Assembly: GCF_902506535.1 (NCBI RefSeq)
Contig: NZ_LR733826.1
Span: 651,079 to 715,078, forward strand
Length of the DNA stretch: 64,000 nucleotides
Direction: 5' to 3'
Source: Pseudomonas sp. 8Z
Lineage (GTDB): Bacteria > Pseudomonadota > Gammaproteobacteria > Pseudomonadales > Pseudomonadaceae
Shown in pieces: positions 25,620-34,503 of this stretch (position 1 is the first letter of the stretch; the number at the start of each line of letters is the position of its first letter). The translations under genes and the position numbers were made by a program. A model generated the notes under the pieces. That model was given only the letters and a program-made list of their open reading frames with translations, was not told the origin of the DNA and did no database searches.

Positions 25620-27200
25620 ATGTCCCTCATCACGGGCCAAAATTTTATTGGCGGCCAGCGCCGCGCCGACGGCAGCATCATCGTCAAGAGTGTAGATGCC
25701 AGCACGGGCGAAACCCTGCCCTACTCCTTCCACCAGGCAACCCCACAAGAGATCGACGACGCGGCCCGTGCTGCCGCCTGCGCGTTTCCAGCTTATCGAA
25801 GCTTGAGCGCGGTCAAGCGTGCTGATTTTCTGGACGCGGTTGCTGAAGAGCTGGACGCCCTGGATGCTGAATTCATTGAGCTGGTTTGTCGTGAAACAGC
25901 ACTGCCAGCAGCCCGCATTCAGGGCGAACGCGCGCGCACCAGCGGCCAAATGCGTTTGTTGGCCAATGTACTGCGGCGCGGCGACTTTTATGGAGCCCGT
26001 ATCGACCGAGCCCTCCCGCAGCGCAAACCTCTGCCTCGCTCAGACATTCGCCAATACCGCACTGCGGTCGGCCCGGTTGCCGTATTCGGCGCCAGCAATT
26101 TCCCGTTGGCCTTTTCAACTGCCGGCGGCGACACCGCCTCGGCGCTTGCGGCTGGTTGCCCGGTGGTTTTCAAAGCACACAGCGGCCATATGGCCACTGC
26201 CGAGCAAGTAGCTAACGCCATTCTCCGGGCGGCAGAGAGCTGCGGCATGCCTGCTGGTGTCTTCAACATGATTTATGGAACTGGCGTCGGTGAAGCCTTG
26301 GTAAAACACCCGCTCATTAAAGCCGTGGGGTTTACTGGCTCGCTCAAAGGAGGCCGTGCCCTCTGTGACATGGCGGCAGCTCGCCCTGAGCCGATCCCTG
26401 TTTTCGCCGAAATGTCGAGCATCAACCCAGTACTGATTTTGCCTGAGGCACTCGCGAATCGCGCTGAGATTATTGCCAAGGAACTCGTCGCATCAGTGGT
26501 TCAAGGTTGCGGCCAGTTTTGCACCAATCCAGGCCTAGTCATTGGGATTCGTTCTGAGGCCTTCAGCGCTTTCCAAGCTAGCGTGGCCACGCTTATAAAC
26601 GACCAACCGGCGCAAACCATGCTCAACGTCGGCACTTTGCGCAGCTATAACGATGGCCTGCAACATCTGCACGCCCACCCCGACATCGTGCACCTGGCAG
26701 GTAGCAAGCAACAGGGGAATCAAGCCCAACCGCAGCTATTCAAAGCGGATATAAGCCTGCTGCTCGAAGGTGCCGAAATTCTTCAGGAAGAAATTTTCGG
26801 CCCCACCTCCATCTTTGTTGAGGTCGCTGACAGGGTTCAACTTAACGCCGCGCTCAATGCCCTTCACGGGCAGCTAACCGCAACTTTGATCGGAGAGCCG
26901 GATGAACTGCTGGAGTTTGCAGAGTTGACCGCCTTATTAGAACTGAAGGTAGGCCGTATCCTCATCAATGGTTATCCAACGGGTGTCGAAGTCTGTGATT
27001 CGATGGTACACGGCGGCCCATATCCTGCTACCTCAGACAGCCGCGGCACCTCGGTCGGCACACTTGCTATTGACCGGTTCTTGAGGCCGGTCTGCCTCCA
27101 AAACTACCCCGACTCCTTGCTACCAGATGCCCTGAAGGACGCCAATCCTCTAAACATCCTGAGGCTCGTCGACGGCTATCCCTCCCGTGACACGTTATGA
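25620..27200 (+). CDS. 2-oxoglutarate semialdehyde dehydrogenase (NADP-dependent)
   Basis: A 526-residue aldehyde dehydrogenase of the ketoglutarate-semialdehyde type. It has the nucleotide-binding segment FGASNFPLAFSTAGGDTASALAAGC, the catalytic Glu in FAEMSSINP and the catalytic Cys in GCGQFCTNPG. It would oxidise 2-oxoglutarate semialdehyde to 2-oxoglutarate, the final step of pentonate or aldarate breakdown. It lies directly downstream of the UxaA/GarD-type gene. An AGAAAAC stretch precedes the ATG. Length and motifs are complete. Confidence 0.92.
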   Translation: MSLITGQNFIGGQRRADGSIIVKSVDASTGETLPYSFHQATPQEIDDAARAAACAFPAYRSLSAVKRADFLDAVAEELDALDAEFIELVCRETALPAARIQGERARTSGQMRLLANVLRRGDFYGARIDRALPQRKPLPRSDIRQYRTAVGPVAVFGASNFPLAFSTAGGDTASALAAGCPVVFKAHSGHMATAEQVANAILRAAESCGMPAGVFNMIYGTGVGEALVKHPLIKAVGFTGSLKGGRALCDMAAARPEPIPVFAEMSSINPVLILPEALANRAEIIAKELVASVVQGCGQFCTNPGLVIGIRSEAFSAFQASVATLINDQPAQTMLNVGTLRSYNDGLQHLHAHPDIVHLAGSKQQGNQAQPQLFKADISLLLEGAEILQEEIFGPTSIFVEVADRVQLNAALNALHGQLTATLIGEPDELLEFAELTALLELKVGRILINGYPTGVEVCDSMVHGGPYPATSDSRGTSVGTLAIDRFLRPVCLQNYPDSLLPDALKDANPLNILRLVDGYPSRDTL

Positions 27201-27252
27201 GTTAACGTCCTTGCAGATTGCCCTTTCGGCCAACCTATAAAATCAGACTGCC

Positions 27253-28113
27253 ATGTATTCATATATATCAGGAACAACGCAAATCTATGGGTTAGTCGGT
27301 AATCCTCTAACGACCGCAAAGTCTCCGAAACTGCTCAACCAAGTCTTTATGGAACAGCGAGCAGATGCGGTCTGCATTCCATTTGAGGTCAAAGCCAACG
27401 GGCTCTCCACCTTCGTGTCAGGAGCCAGAGCGCTTGGCAATCTCTCCGGCCTGCTGGTTACCATGCCTCACAAGCAGAACATGCTGGCTCTGGTTGATGA
27501 GCTCCATCCAACTGCGCGCCAGGTTGGCGCACTTAATGTTGTCCGCTGTGAAAAAGACGGGCGCTGGGTAGGTGCCATATTTGACGGTCTCGGTTGCGTG
27601 CTGGGAATGCAGTGGGAGGGTTATCACCCGAGCAACAAATCCGTTCTTCTCGTCGGCGCAGGAGGCGCTGGACGAGCCATCGCGTTTGCAGTTGCATCCG
27701 CGGGCGCCCGTTCTCTGACAATATCCGATGTCAACGAGCATTGTGCCAAGCAGCTCGCAGAATCAGTCACTGCGCAAACCGGATGCGCCGCCCTATCTGG
27801 GCCGCCGGACCCGCACGGTTTTGAAATTGTCATCAACGCAACACCGCTTGGAATGAACAAAACTGATGAGATGCCCGTTGATCCCGTACGGCTCGCGCCC
27901 GGTACCATTGTTGTAGACATTATCAATATACCCGATCAGACGCCGCTTTTACGCGCTGCGCAGGCGCGTGGCTGTCGTACACAAGACGGGGGGCCTATGC
28001 ATGAAGGGCAGGCTGTGTACGCCCTAGCGTTCCTCGGGTTCGATTACTGTCCCGATGGCAAGTCAGCGCCAGAAGGACTGCAAGAGGAACTGCGGACACC
28101 CTTGTTCGAGTAA
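27253..28113 (+). CDS. Shikimate-dehydrogenase-like oxidoreductase
   Basis: A 286-residue AroE-family protein: an N-terminal substrate domain with catalytic Lys in LLVTMPHKQ, the Asp of FDGLG, and a NAD(P)-binding GAGGAGRA loop. Two substrate contacts of true AroE differ. The S-x-S carboxylate-binding pair is changed (TTAKSP keeps one Ser), and the usual NTDG reads IFDG. It therefore probably oxidises a different hydroxy acid related to shikimate or quinate. It follows the semialdehyde dehydrogenase after about 50 bases and is likely part of the same pathway. Confidence 0.85.
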   Translation: MYSYISGTTQIYGLVGNPLTTAKSPKLLNQVFMEQRADAVCIPFEVKANGLSTFVSGARALGNLSGLLVTMPHKQNMLALVDELHPTARQVGALNVVRCEKDGRWVGAIFDGLGCVLGMQWEGYHPSNKSVLLVGAGGAGRAIAFAVASAGARSLTISDVNEHCAKQLAESVTAQTGCAALSGPPDPHGFEIVINATPLGMNKTDEMPVDPVRLAPGTIVVDIINIPDQTPLLRAAQARGCRTQDGGPMHEGQAVYALAFLGFDYCPDGKSAPEGLQEELRTPLFE

Positions 28114-28237
28114 AGCCTGGACACCAGCAGACGCCATCAAGTTGTGAAGGGGTTTCGCTGCATTCTGCGCCGCTTGCTTAAGTGCGCGCTTCGCATCATT
28201 ACATCGTCAGCTCATGGACTGTGCGAGAGGAGAACAC

Positions 28238-29257
28238 ATGAAAATCGCAGTGTTGGAGGCCAGCCACTGGCACGTCCCACTTTATCTTGATGCGCTTGAG
28301 GCGCCAGGGATCCAAGTAGTAGCCGTTTCAGATTCGGAGCAAATAAAGGGAGAAGCCATTGCTGCCCGATTTGGCAGCAGGCTGTACACATCAGCCTATG
28401 AGTTGCTAGATCGTGAAGAAGTCGATTTTGCGTTTGTGTTCGGGCGGCATTCGGACATGCCTGCGCTTGCCGAAGCCGTTATCGCACACAAAATCCCTTT
28501 TGCGATCGAGAAACCATGCGGCATCAATATGTCGCAAGTCACACGGCTGCGCACCCTGACCGAAGAAGCCAATCTGTACTGTGCAGTACCGTTGATCTTC
28601 CGCATGAGCGAATTACTTAGTGCCTTGAAAGACGCAGATGGCTGCGTTCCATCGGACTTCAACTCTCTGTCATTCCGCTTCATTGCAGGGCCACCCAGCC
28701 GTTACCAAGCGGCCGGTTCAGGATGGGCGATTGACCCCGAATTTTCCGGCGGTGGTTCTACAATCAATCTCGCGACACATTTCATAGATTTTTTCAGGTT
28801 GCTGACCGGCAAAGAGGTCGCAAAGGTCTCAGCGAGCATGAACTCCCGAACCCATAAAGGTATTGCTGAAGACTATTCATTGCTGACAATGCAAACCGAA
28901 GATGGTGTGATTGGGCTCGTAGAGACTGGATACTGCTTCCCAAGCAGTCCGGACGAGCAACGCGAATTCTCGTTTACCTTCTCGTCTGACCGTATGTATG
29001 CCAAGTCAGGTCCAGACAGAATCGAGATCCGGGATCGAAACAACCTTGCCGCCGGCACTCGAAGTCGCCGACTCCAACTGGAGACCGACATCTATTACCC
29101 ACTATTCGTCAAGCGGGTCCTCGAAGAATGCCGTACAGGCGCGAAACCGCTCGCCTCTTTGCGCGATGCCGAAGCGATGATGCAGGTTATGGATGCGGCC
29201 TATGCCTCAGCTCGCCAGGGGGGGGCGCTTCAAACTCTTCCCCGCATAACAACGTGA
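28238..29257 (+). CDS. Gfo/Idh/MocA-family oxidoreductase
   Basis: A 339-residue protein with a Rossmann N-terminal domain and the conserved EKPCG motif whose lysine is catalytic, followed by the alpha-beta Gfo/Idh domain (GWAIDPEFSGGGSTINLATHFIDFF with a conserved His). The usual G-x-G-x-x-G loop reads EASHWHVP, a departure seen in some branches. It would oxidise or reduce a sugar, polyol or sugar-acid hydroxyl using NAD(P). The ATG at 28238 has GAGAGGAG upstream; an earlier frame start at 28214 lacks this. It is the last gene of the catabolic island. Confidence 0.87.
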   Translation: MKIAVLEASHWHVPLYLDALEAPGIQVVAVSDSEQIKGEAIAARFGSRLYTSAYELLDREEVDFAFVFGRHSDMPALAEAVIAHKIPFAIEKPCGINMSQVTRLRTLTEEANLYCAVPLIFRMSELLSALKDADGCVPSDFNSLSFRFIAGPPSRYQAAGSGWAIDPEFSGGGSTINLATHFIDFFRLLTGKEVAKVSASMNSRTHKGIAEDYSLLTMQTEDGVIGLVETGYCFPSSPDEQREFSFTFSSDRMYAKSGPDRIEIRDRNNLAAGTRSRRLQLETDIYYPLFVKRVLEECRTGAKPLASLRDAEAMMQVMDAAYASARQGGALQTLPRITT

Positions 29258-29658
29258 CCACAACCATTTGATCGCTTTCAAGGTAGCCCGCCTGGTTTTC
29301 AGAGCGGACGTATCAGCTCGCATTCATCGATGATAGCGCTCAATGATTTTCTTGAGCGACACATCCTCCCGCGAAGCCTTTTCAAGAGCGCCTAGCAACG
29401 CCAGTCGGCCTCTCCTCATCATCCAAGCGCGAGCAACCGGCTACGGTCGAGGGACTGGCTTTCTTGGTAGACTATGACCCTTTGCGGCACAGCCGAATCT
29501 GAACCGTGGTCTACCCGCTTTTGTTCACGCGCCGAGTGATCGTTCCCGCATCGCCCACCATCAGTGCTAAAAATCCATTTAGCAGTGCTAAGCTTTAGCA
29601 GCACATGCACAAAAACGGGCAAAAACAAGCCACTTTGGCCTTTAACCGATTTTAAAAA
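29258..29658. other. Gene-poor stretch between the catabolic island and dusA
   Basis: Four hundred bases without a recognisable gene. On the minus strand a frame of about 32 codons ends at 29324 (LALLGALEKASREDV), and a 69-codon frame lies at 29419-29628; they could be pieces of a decayed gene in two frames, but no family was recognised. The dusA promoter probably lies in the AT-rich end near 29570-29655. Confidence 0.4.
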
Positions 29659-30669
29659 ATGCCTCTAGAGTCAGCCTCAAAGCCAGCCACCACGCGCCAT
29701 TCCCTGTCCCGCCGCTTCTGCGTGGCACCGATGATGGATTGGACGGATCGCCATTGCCGCTATTTCCTGCGCAAGCTGTCCCGCCACGCCCTGCTCTACA
29801 CCGAGATGGTCACCACCGGAGCATTGATTCACGGAGACCGTGAACGCTTTTTGCGCTACAACGAGTGCGAGCACCCCATTGCCTTACAACTGGGCGGCAG
29901 TAGCCCACAGGATCTGGCGATCTGCGCGAAGATGGCCGAAGACTATGGCTATGACGAAGTAAACCTGAACGTCGGCTGCCCGAGCGACCGGGTTCAAAAT
30001 AATATGATCGGCGCCTGTTTGATGGGTCACCCAGCATTGGTGGCAGACTGCGTCAGAGCAATGCAAGACGCCGTCAGCATCCCGATCACGGTCAAACATC
30101 GTATCGGCATCAATGGCCGTGACAGCTACGCAGAACTGTGCGACTTCGTAGGCCAGGTGCGTGATGCCGGCTGCCGCAGCTTCACCGTGCATGCCCGTAT
30201 CGCCATCCTCGAAGGTCTGTCACCGAAGGAGAATCGCGAAATCCCACCATTGCGCTACGACGTCGCCGCCCAGCTCAAGCAGGACTTCGCTGATCTGGAG
30301 ATCATCCTCAACGGCGGTATCAAAACCTTAGAAGAATGCGAACGCCACCTGCAAACCTTCGACGGTGTCATGCTGGGGCGTGAGGCTTACCACAACCCCT
30401 TCCTGCTGGCCCAAGTCGACCAGCGCCTATTTGGTGCAACACACAACGGCATCACTCGCCTGGACGCTCTTCTCGCCATGCGTCCCTATGTGGAGCGGCA
30501 CCTGAGCGAAGGCGGCAGCCTGCACCATATCAGCCGCCATATACTCGGTCTGGCCCAAGGTTTCCCCGGCGCCCGCCGCTTCCGCCAACTGCTATCGACC
30601 GATCTGAACAAAGTGCAGGACCCGCTGGGTCTGCTGGATCAGGCTGCCGAGCTACTGCGCGGACACTAA
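29659..30669 (+). CDS. tRNA-dihydrouridine(20/20a) synthase
   Basis: A 336-residue DusA enzyme that reduces uridines in the D-loop of tRNA with FMN and NADPH. It shows the DusA-type start FCVAPMMDWTDRHCRYF, the active-site cysteine in NLNVGCPSDRVQNN, the FMN-binding ILNGGIKTLEEC and the GVMLGREAYHNPF segment. Length is normal. No good ribosome site precedes the ATG. It converges with the small Fur-like gene, whose stop overlaps its end. Confidence 0.94.
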   Translation: MPLESASKPATTRHSLSRRFCVAPMMDWTDRHCRYFLRKLSRHALLYTEMVTTGALIHGDRERFLRYNECEHPIALQLGGSSPQDLAICAKMAEDYGYDEVNLNVGCPSDRVQNNMIGACLMGHPALVADCVRAMQDAVSIPITVKHRIGINGRDSYAELCDFVGQVRDAGCRSFTVHARIAILEGLSPKENREIPPLRYDVAAQLKQDFADLEIILNGGIKTLEECERHLQTFDGVMLGREAYHNPFLLAQVDQRLFGATHNGITRLDALLAMRPYVERHLSEGGSLHHISRHILGLAQGFPGARRFRQLLSTDLNKVQDPLGLLDQAAELLRGH

Positions 30670-30962
30670 GCAGGTGTGATCAGCCGGTAGCGGCTCTGCC
30701 CTGTATCTTCCACCAGGCCATGATCCTGCATGCGTCGCAGTACCTGACGCACGCTGACCAATGACAGGGGCTCACCCGCATCACTCAAACGCTGGTGCAG
30801 CTCTCGACTGGAAACACCCTGCGCATCGGCACCGTACAGCGCCTCCACAACCTTGAGCCGAGGCATGCTGAAACGCATCCCCGCAGCCTGTAACCACTGA
30901 CGAAACGTCTGGTTATCGATGGGATCAGCAAGGGAACAAGCCTGCTGGGTTTGGGTCGACAT
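30666..30962 (-). CDS. Small winged-helix protein, Fur N-terminal-domain-like
   Basis: A 98-residue protein similar to the DNA-binding half of Fur-family regulators (GMRFSMPRLKVVEALYGADAQGVSSRELHQRL). The metal-binding and dimerisation half of Fur is absent, and no clear metal ligands are seen. It may bind DNA without sensing metal; the target is unknown. It lies between dusA and tal, divergent from tal, and its stop overlaps the end of dusA. Confidence 0.75.
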   Translation of the reverse strand: MSTQTQQACSLADPIDNQTFRQWLQAAGMRFSMPRLKVVEALYGADAQGVSSRELHQRLSDAGEPLSLVSVRQVLRRMQDHGLVEDTGQSRYRLITPA

Positions 30963-31155
30963 ATTCGGGCTCCTTGGCTACTCATCTGAAGTCGGCTCCA
31001 CCGACCCTGGCGCGTTTTGCGCACCGTCTTAGTCAAAGACGAACGAGCAGACCAAAAGTACCACTGACACAGGTAAATGTTTATACGTGGCTCGCCGTTG
31101 AGCGCTCACAGCGCCTCGGGTAAGGTCACTGCATCCATCACGACAAGGCCTCGTC

Positions 31156-32082
31156 ATGACCTCCAAGCTGGAACAACTCAAGCAGTTCACTACCGTAGTG
31201 GCCGATACCGGCGACCTCGACGCTATCGCGCGCCTGCAGCCCGTGGACGCCACCACCAATCCTTCGCTCTTGCTCAAGGCTGCAGCCCTACCCCGCTACG
31301 CAGAACTGCTCAAACAAGCCGTCAGCGCCAGCCAAGGTGATCTAGGGCTGGCCTGCGATCATTTCGCAGTCGCCGTTGGCCAGGAAATCCTCAAGGTCAT
31401 ACCTGGTCGTATTTCCACCGAAGTCGATGCCCGCCTGTCATTCGACACAGACGCCACCCTGCGCCGCGCTGAGCGCCTGATCGGCCTATATGAAAAAGCC
31501 GGTATCGGTCGCGAACGCGTGCTGATCAAAATAGCCTCAACCTGGGAAGGTATTCGCGCCGCTGAACAACTGGAAAAAGCGGGCGTACAGACCAACCTGA
31601 CGCTGTTATTCACCTTCGCCCAAGCGCAAGCCTGCGCCGATGCAGGCATATTCCTCATCTCGCCATTCGTCGGGCGTATTTATGACTGGTACAAGAAGGC
31701 TGAAGGTCGCGACTTTGCAGGTAGTGAAGATCCAGGCGTGCAATCGGTCAGCCGCATCTATGACTACTACAAAGCCAATGGCTATAACACCGTGGTCATG
31801 GGCGCAAGCTTCCGTAATCTCGGTCAGATCGAAGCACTGGCTGGCTGTGACCGCCTGACCATCAGCCCTGATCTACTGCAAAAGCTCGCCGAAGATAACG
31901 GCGCATTAAGCCGCCAGTTGCGCCCAGGCGCCAACAGCCAAGCCCGCCAAAACCTGGAAGAAAGCAGCTTCCGCTGGGCCTTGAACGAAGATGCCATGGC
32001 AACAGAGAAACTGGCCGAAGGTATTCGCCTGTTCGCCCGCGACCAGGAAAAACTCGAAGCACTACTGGCCGCACAAGCCTGA
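31156..32082 (+). CDS. Transaldolase
   Basis: A 308-residue transaldolase B-type enzyme of the non-oxidative pentose phosphate pathway, exchanging a dihydroxyacetone unit between sugar phosphates. The Schiff-base lysine is at about residue 125 in [12 protein letters not shown], and the N-terminal [13 protein letters not shown] and [14 protein letters not shown] motifs are present. A strong terminator follows at 32113. The dusA-tal-RssC-RssB-PilZ neighbourhood matches the known Pseudomonas order. Confidence 0.96.
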   Translation: MTSKLEQLKQFTTVVADTGDLDAIARLQPVDATTNPSLLLKAAALPRYAELLKQAVSASQGDLGLACDHFAVAVGQEILKVIPGRISTEVDARLSFDTDATLRRAERLIGLYEKAGIGRERVLIKIASTWEGIRAAEQLEKAGVQTNLTLLFTFAQAQACADAGIFLISPFVGRIYDWYKKAEGRDFAGSEDPGVQSVSRIYDYYKANGYNTVVMGASFRNLGQIEALAGCDRLTISPDLLQKLAEDNGALSRQLRPGANSQARQNLEESSFRWALNEDAMATEKLAEGIRLFARDQEKLEALLAAQA

Positions 32083-32112
32083 CCGGCTAGACGTCATGCC
32101 CAAAGCAGCAGC

Positions 32113-32143
32113 GAAAAGGGGCGCCAACTAGGCGCCCCTTTTC
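32113..32143. terminator. Bidirectional terminator after tal
   Basis: GAAAAGGGGCGCC and GGCGCCCCTTTTC pair perfectly around AACTA. A-rich and T-rich flanks allow it to serve both tal and the convergent STAS gene. Confidence 0.9.
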
Positions 32144-32158
32144 GTTAATCACAGATAA

Positions 32159-32653
32159 TCAGTGCCGTTCTAGTGCGCTGACCAAATCATGAAAAGCCGC
32201 ACGGTTGGATTCATTGAGCCCCATAAGAATACGATGAGCCTCTAGCACCTTCGATCGCACCACCTCTTCGGACTGATCCTGTGAAGGCAGGTCGTCGAGA
32301 CACTCAAGACACGGTGCAGGCCCCTCAACAATGTTGAAAACCTGATCGAACCCCATGGACTGCAACAAACGGGTGATATCGTCATGAGTGGTCACGACAG
32401 TCGGCAGTAAGCCCACTTTTTGTCGCGAGAGAATGGACAACTTGGCCAACAAGCCGAGAGTCGTACTATCGATACTGCGCGTTTCGGTCAAATCGATAAC
32501 GATGGCCGAGAAATTCAGCGCAGTGAAGATTTTTTCAATCGTGGCATCCAGAGCCGAACAAAGCGTCAGACGAACTTCGCCGACAAACTTCAGGACGAAA
32601 GTGCCGTCCTGTTCTGCGAATTGGATACGACCGGGGCTTATCCCAGGGTTCAT
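32159..32653 (-). CDS. STAS-domain anti-sigma-factor antagonist
   Basis: A 164-residue protein with a STAS domain (residues about 10-110). The phospho-acceptor serine lies near residue 63 in TRSIDSTTLGLLAKL. In Pseudomonas this gene pairs with the RssB-type response regulator and takes part in control of RpoS and related partner switching; the symbol rssC rests on that synteny. Its start overlaps the stop of the upstream regulator gene by four bases. The tail after residue 110 is acidic and of unknown role. Confidence 0.85.
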   Translation of the reverse strand: MNPGISPGRIQFAEQDGTFVLKFVGEVRLTLCSALDATIEKIFTALNFSAIVIDLTETRSIDSTTLGLLAKLSILSRQKVGLLPTVVTTHDDITRLLQSMGFDQVFNIVEGPAPCLECLDDLPSQDQSEEVVRSKVLEAHRILMGLNESNRAAFHDLVSALERH

Positions 32654-33834
32654 GCAAGGTTCCTGCTCAACACCAGCAAGGCGATATCATCCGGCATCTC
32701 GCCCAGATTGGCCAGACCGAGAACTTGACGTAAACCATCAAGCGTTCCGCCAGCCTGGCTAACCAGTTGTGGTAACGCCAATTCCTTGTCCTTGAGCCTA
32801 TCGCCTGGCAACAGGTCAAGAATGCCATCGGACAGCAGGGTCAAGCTGAATGAATCAGGCAGGGCCATGATTTCATCGCCATACTCGGCCTCCTCGAACA
32901 GACCGACAGGCAAGCCTCGCCCTTCAAGATAACGCGCCTGCCCCTTCTCAAAAATCACTGGCAGTGGCAGGTGCCCACCAATACTGTACGTCAGGGTTCC
33001 GCTTTCCTGATCAATCACGCCGCCGAGCATGGTCACATGCTTACCCAGCTTGCAATTAATCAGGCCACGGTTGATGTGACCGAGCACATCCGATGGCTTA
33101 AATTCCAGCAGTGCGCCCGCACGACGCCACTCGTAGAGCAAACGCGTAGTCATGAACTTGAGCAAAACGGTGATAAACGCAGAAGACGCGCCATGCCCGG
33201 AAACATCGGCCAGATAGAAAGCGATGCGCCGCTCGTCGATGCGGAAGTAGTCAACGAAGTCACCGGACAAGTACAACGATGGGATGATCTGGTGTGCGAA
33301 GTTCAGGTCATCAATCTGCCAAGGCGTTACTGGCAGCATATTCATCTGCACCTGACGGCCGGCATTCTGATCTTCCTGCAACAGATGCAGACTGGCCTGC
33401 AGCTCACGGTTGGCTGCTTCGAGCTTTTCGCGGTAGCGTTGGTTCTCTTGGCGCAAACGGTAGCGATCAAGCGCACGACGAACCGAGTGCTCAAGCACTG
33501 CAAGATCTTCTAAGGGTTTGATCAGATAATCGGCCGCGCCCAGGCGTAAAGCCTCAACGGCATCATTCATCACGCCCGCACCGGACACGACTATCACAGG
33601 CACCTCAATGCCCAGCGCATTGATGCGGCGGATCAGTTCTAGACCATCGACCTGCGGCATGCGTAGATCACAAATCATCAGATCAGGACTGGTCTGCTGG
33701 AATAACTCCAGGCCCTGTAGGCCATTACTCGCCTGCAATACCTCGAAACCGCTGTCTTCGAGATAAGCCGCAAGGCTTGCGCGTACGACCTCATCGTCGT
33801 CGATGATCAGCAAAGTGGCACTGGTTTTGTGCAT
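32650..33834 (-). CDS. Response regulator with PP2C phosphatase output (RssB-like)
   Basis: A 394-residue protein with an N-terminal receiver domain (IDDDEVVRASL; phospho-acceptor Asp in LMICDLRMP; Lys in YLIKPLEDL), a coiled linker and a SpoIIE/PP2C-type phosphatase domain (ISGD-like LSGDFVDYF, ADVSGHGASSAF, SDGILDLLPGD). It probably dephosphorylates the STAS protein encoded next to it. The ATG at 33834 is chosen over the longer frame, which adds a tail without conservation. Confidence 0.88.
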   Translation of the reverse strand: MHKTSATLLIIDDDEVVRASLAAYLEDSGFEVLQASNGLQGLELFQQTSPDLMICDLRMPQVDGLELIRRINALGIEVPVIVVSGAGVMNDAVEALRLGAADYLIKPLEDLAVLEHSVRRALDRYRLRQENQRYREKLEAANRELQASLHLLQEDQNAGRQVQMNMLPVTPWQIDDLNFAHQIIPSLYLSGDFVDYFRIDERRIAFYLADVSGHGASSAFITVLLKFMTTRLLYEWRRAGALLEFKPSDVLGHINRGLINCKLGKHVTMLGGVIDQESGTLTYSIGGHLPLPVIFEKGQARYLEGRGLPVGLFEEAEYGDEIMALPDSFSLTLLSDGILDLLPGDRLKDKELALPQLVSQAGGTLDGLRQVLGLANLGEMPDDIALLVLSRNLA

Positions 33835-34030
33835 GGGGAATCCAGGCAAACTGCGCCGGAGCAATTGGGTTGCAGCCGTGGCAGGAACCAAGGCGATTTC
33901 AGGAGCAGACGGTACTCCCATCCGCCGAGCGATTCAAGCCGCTGCCGGTCGTCGTTAGGCGGCTTTACAGGGGAAATCGGCGAAGGGTATAAGTGCCGCG
34001 GGACAGTTCACAAGAAGAGGAAGGCCATCC

Positions 34031-34330
34031 ATGAGTCAGAACGATCGAGCGTACAGCGAGAAGCGCGACTTCATCCGCATGCGGCTGGAGGCCCCTGTCA
34101 TATTGCACCACGCAGGTGGCGAAACACCGGCAAAATGCCTCGATCTTTCGAGCACTGGCATGCAGGTCGAAGCGCCTGTGAGGCTGGAGATGGGCGCTAA
34201 GGTACGCGTCCATATCCCCTCTGAGCACAACGAATTGTCCGGACTGGATGCCGAAGCAGAGGTGGTTCGTGTGACCGAACTGGACGACGGACGGCAATCT
34301 CTGGGCCTGGCCATCCTATCGATGCGCTGA
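34031..34330 (+). CDS. PilZ-domain protein
   Basis: A 99-residue single PilZ domain, a c-di-GMP receptor fold. The binding motifs are visible: R-x-x-x-R in the KRDFIRMR segment near residue 12, and D-L-S-x-x-G (CLDLSSTGMQ) near residue 40. It is divergent from the RssB-like gene. A strong terminator lies about 55 bases after the stop. The effector it controls is unknown. Confidence 0.9.
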   Translation: MSQNDRAYSEKRDFIRMRLEAPVILHHAGGETPAKCLDLSSTGMQVEAPVRLEMGAKVRVHIPSEHNELSGLDAEAEVVRVTELDDGRQSLGLAILSMR

Positions 34331-34386
34331 AACCAATGGCAACAAAAGCGGCCATCCCCAGCGCCTGCATGACGATTCAGCGAGTT

Positions 34387-34424
34387 AAAAGACAATGCCC
34401 CTATCGATAGGGGCATTGTCTTTT
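34387..34424. terminator. Bidirectional terminator after the PilZ gene
   Basis: A perfect inverted repeat centred on CTATCGATAG with long GACAATGCCCC arms and AAAA/TTTT flanks. It separates the PilZ gene from the convergent chemoreceptor gene. Confidence 0.93.
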
Positions 34425-34503
34425 ATGGGGCATATACCCCGAATGATGCAGGCAACAGATCAACAGAGACTGACTGAGAAAGTCACTCGCTGCGGCTATG
34501 AGG

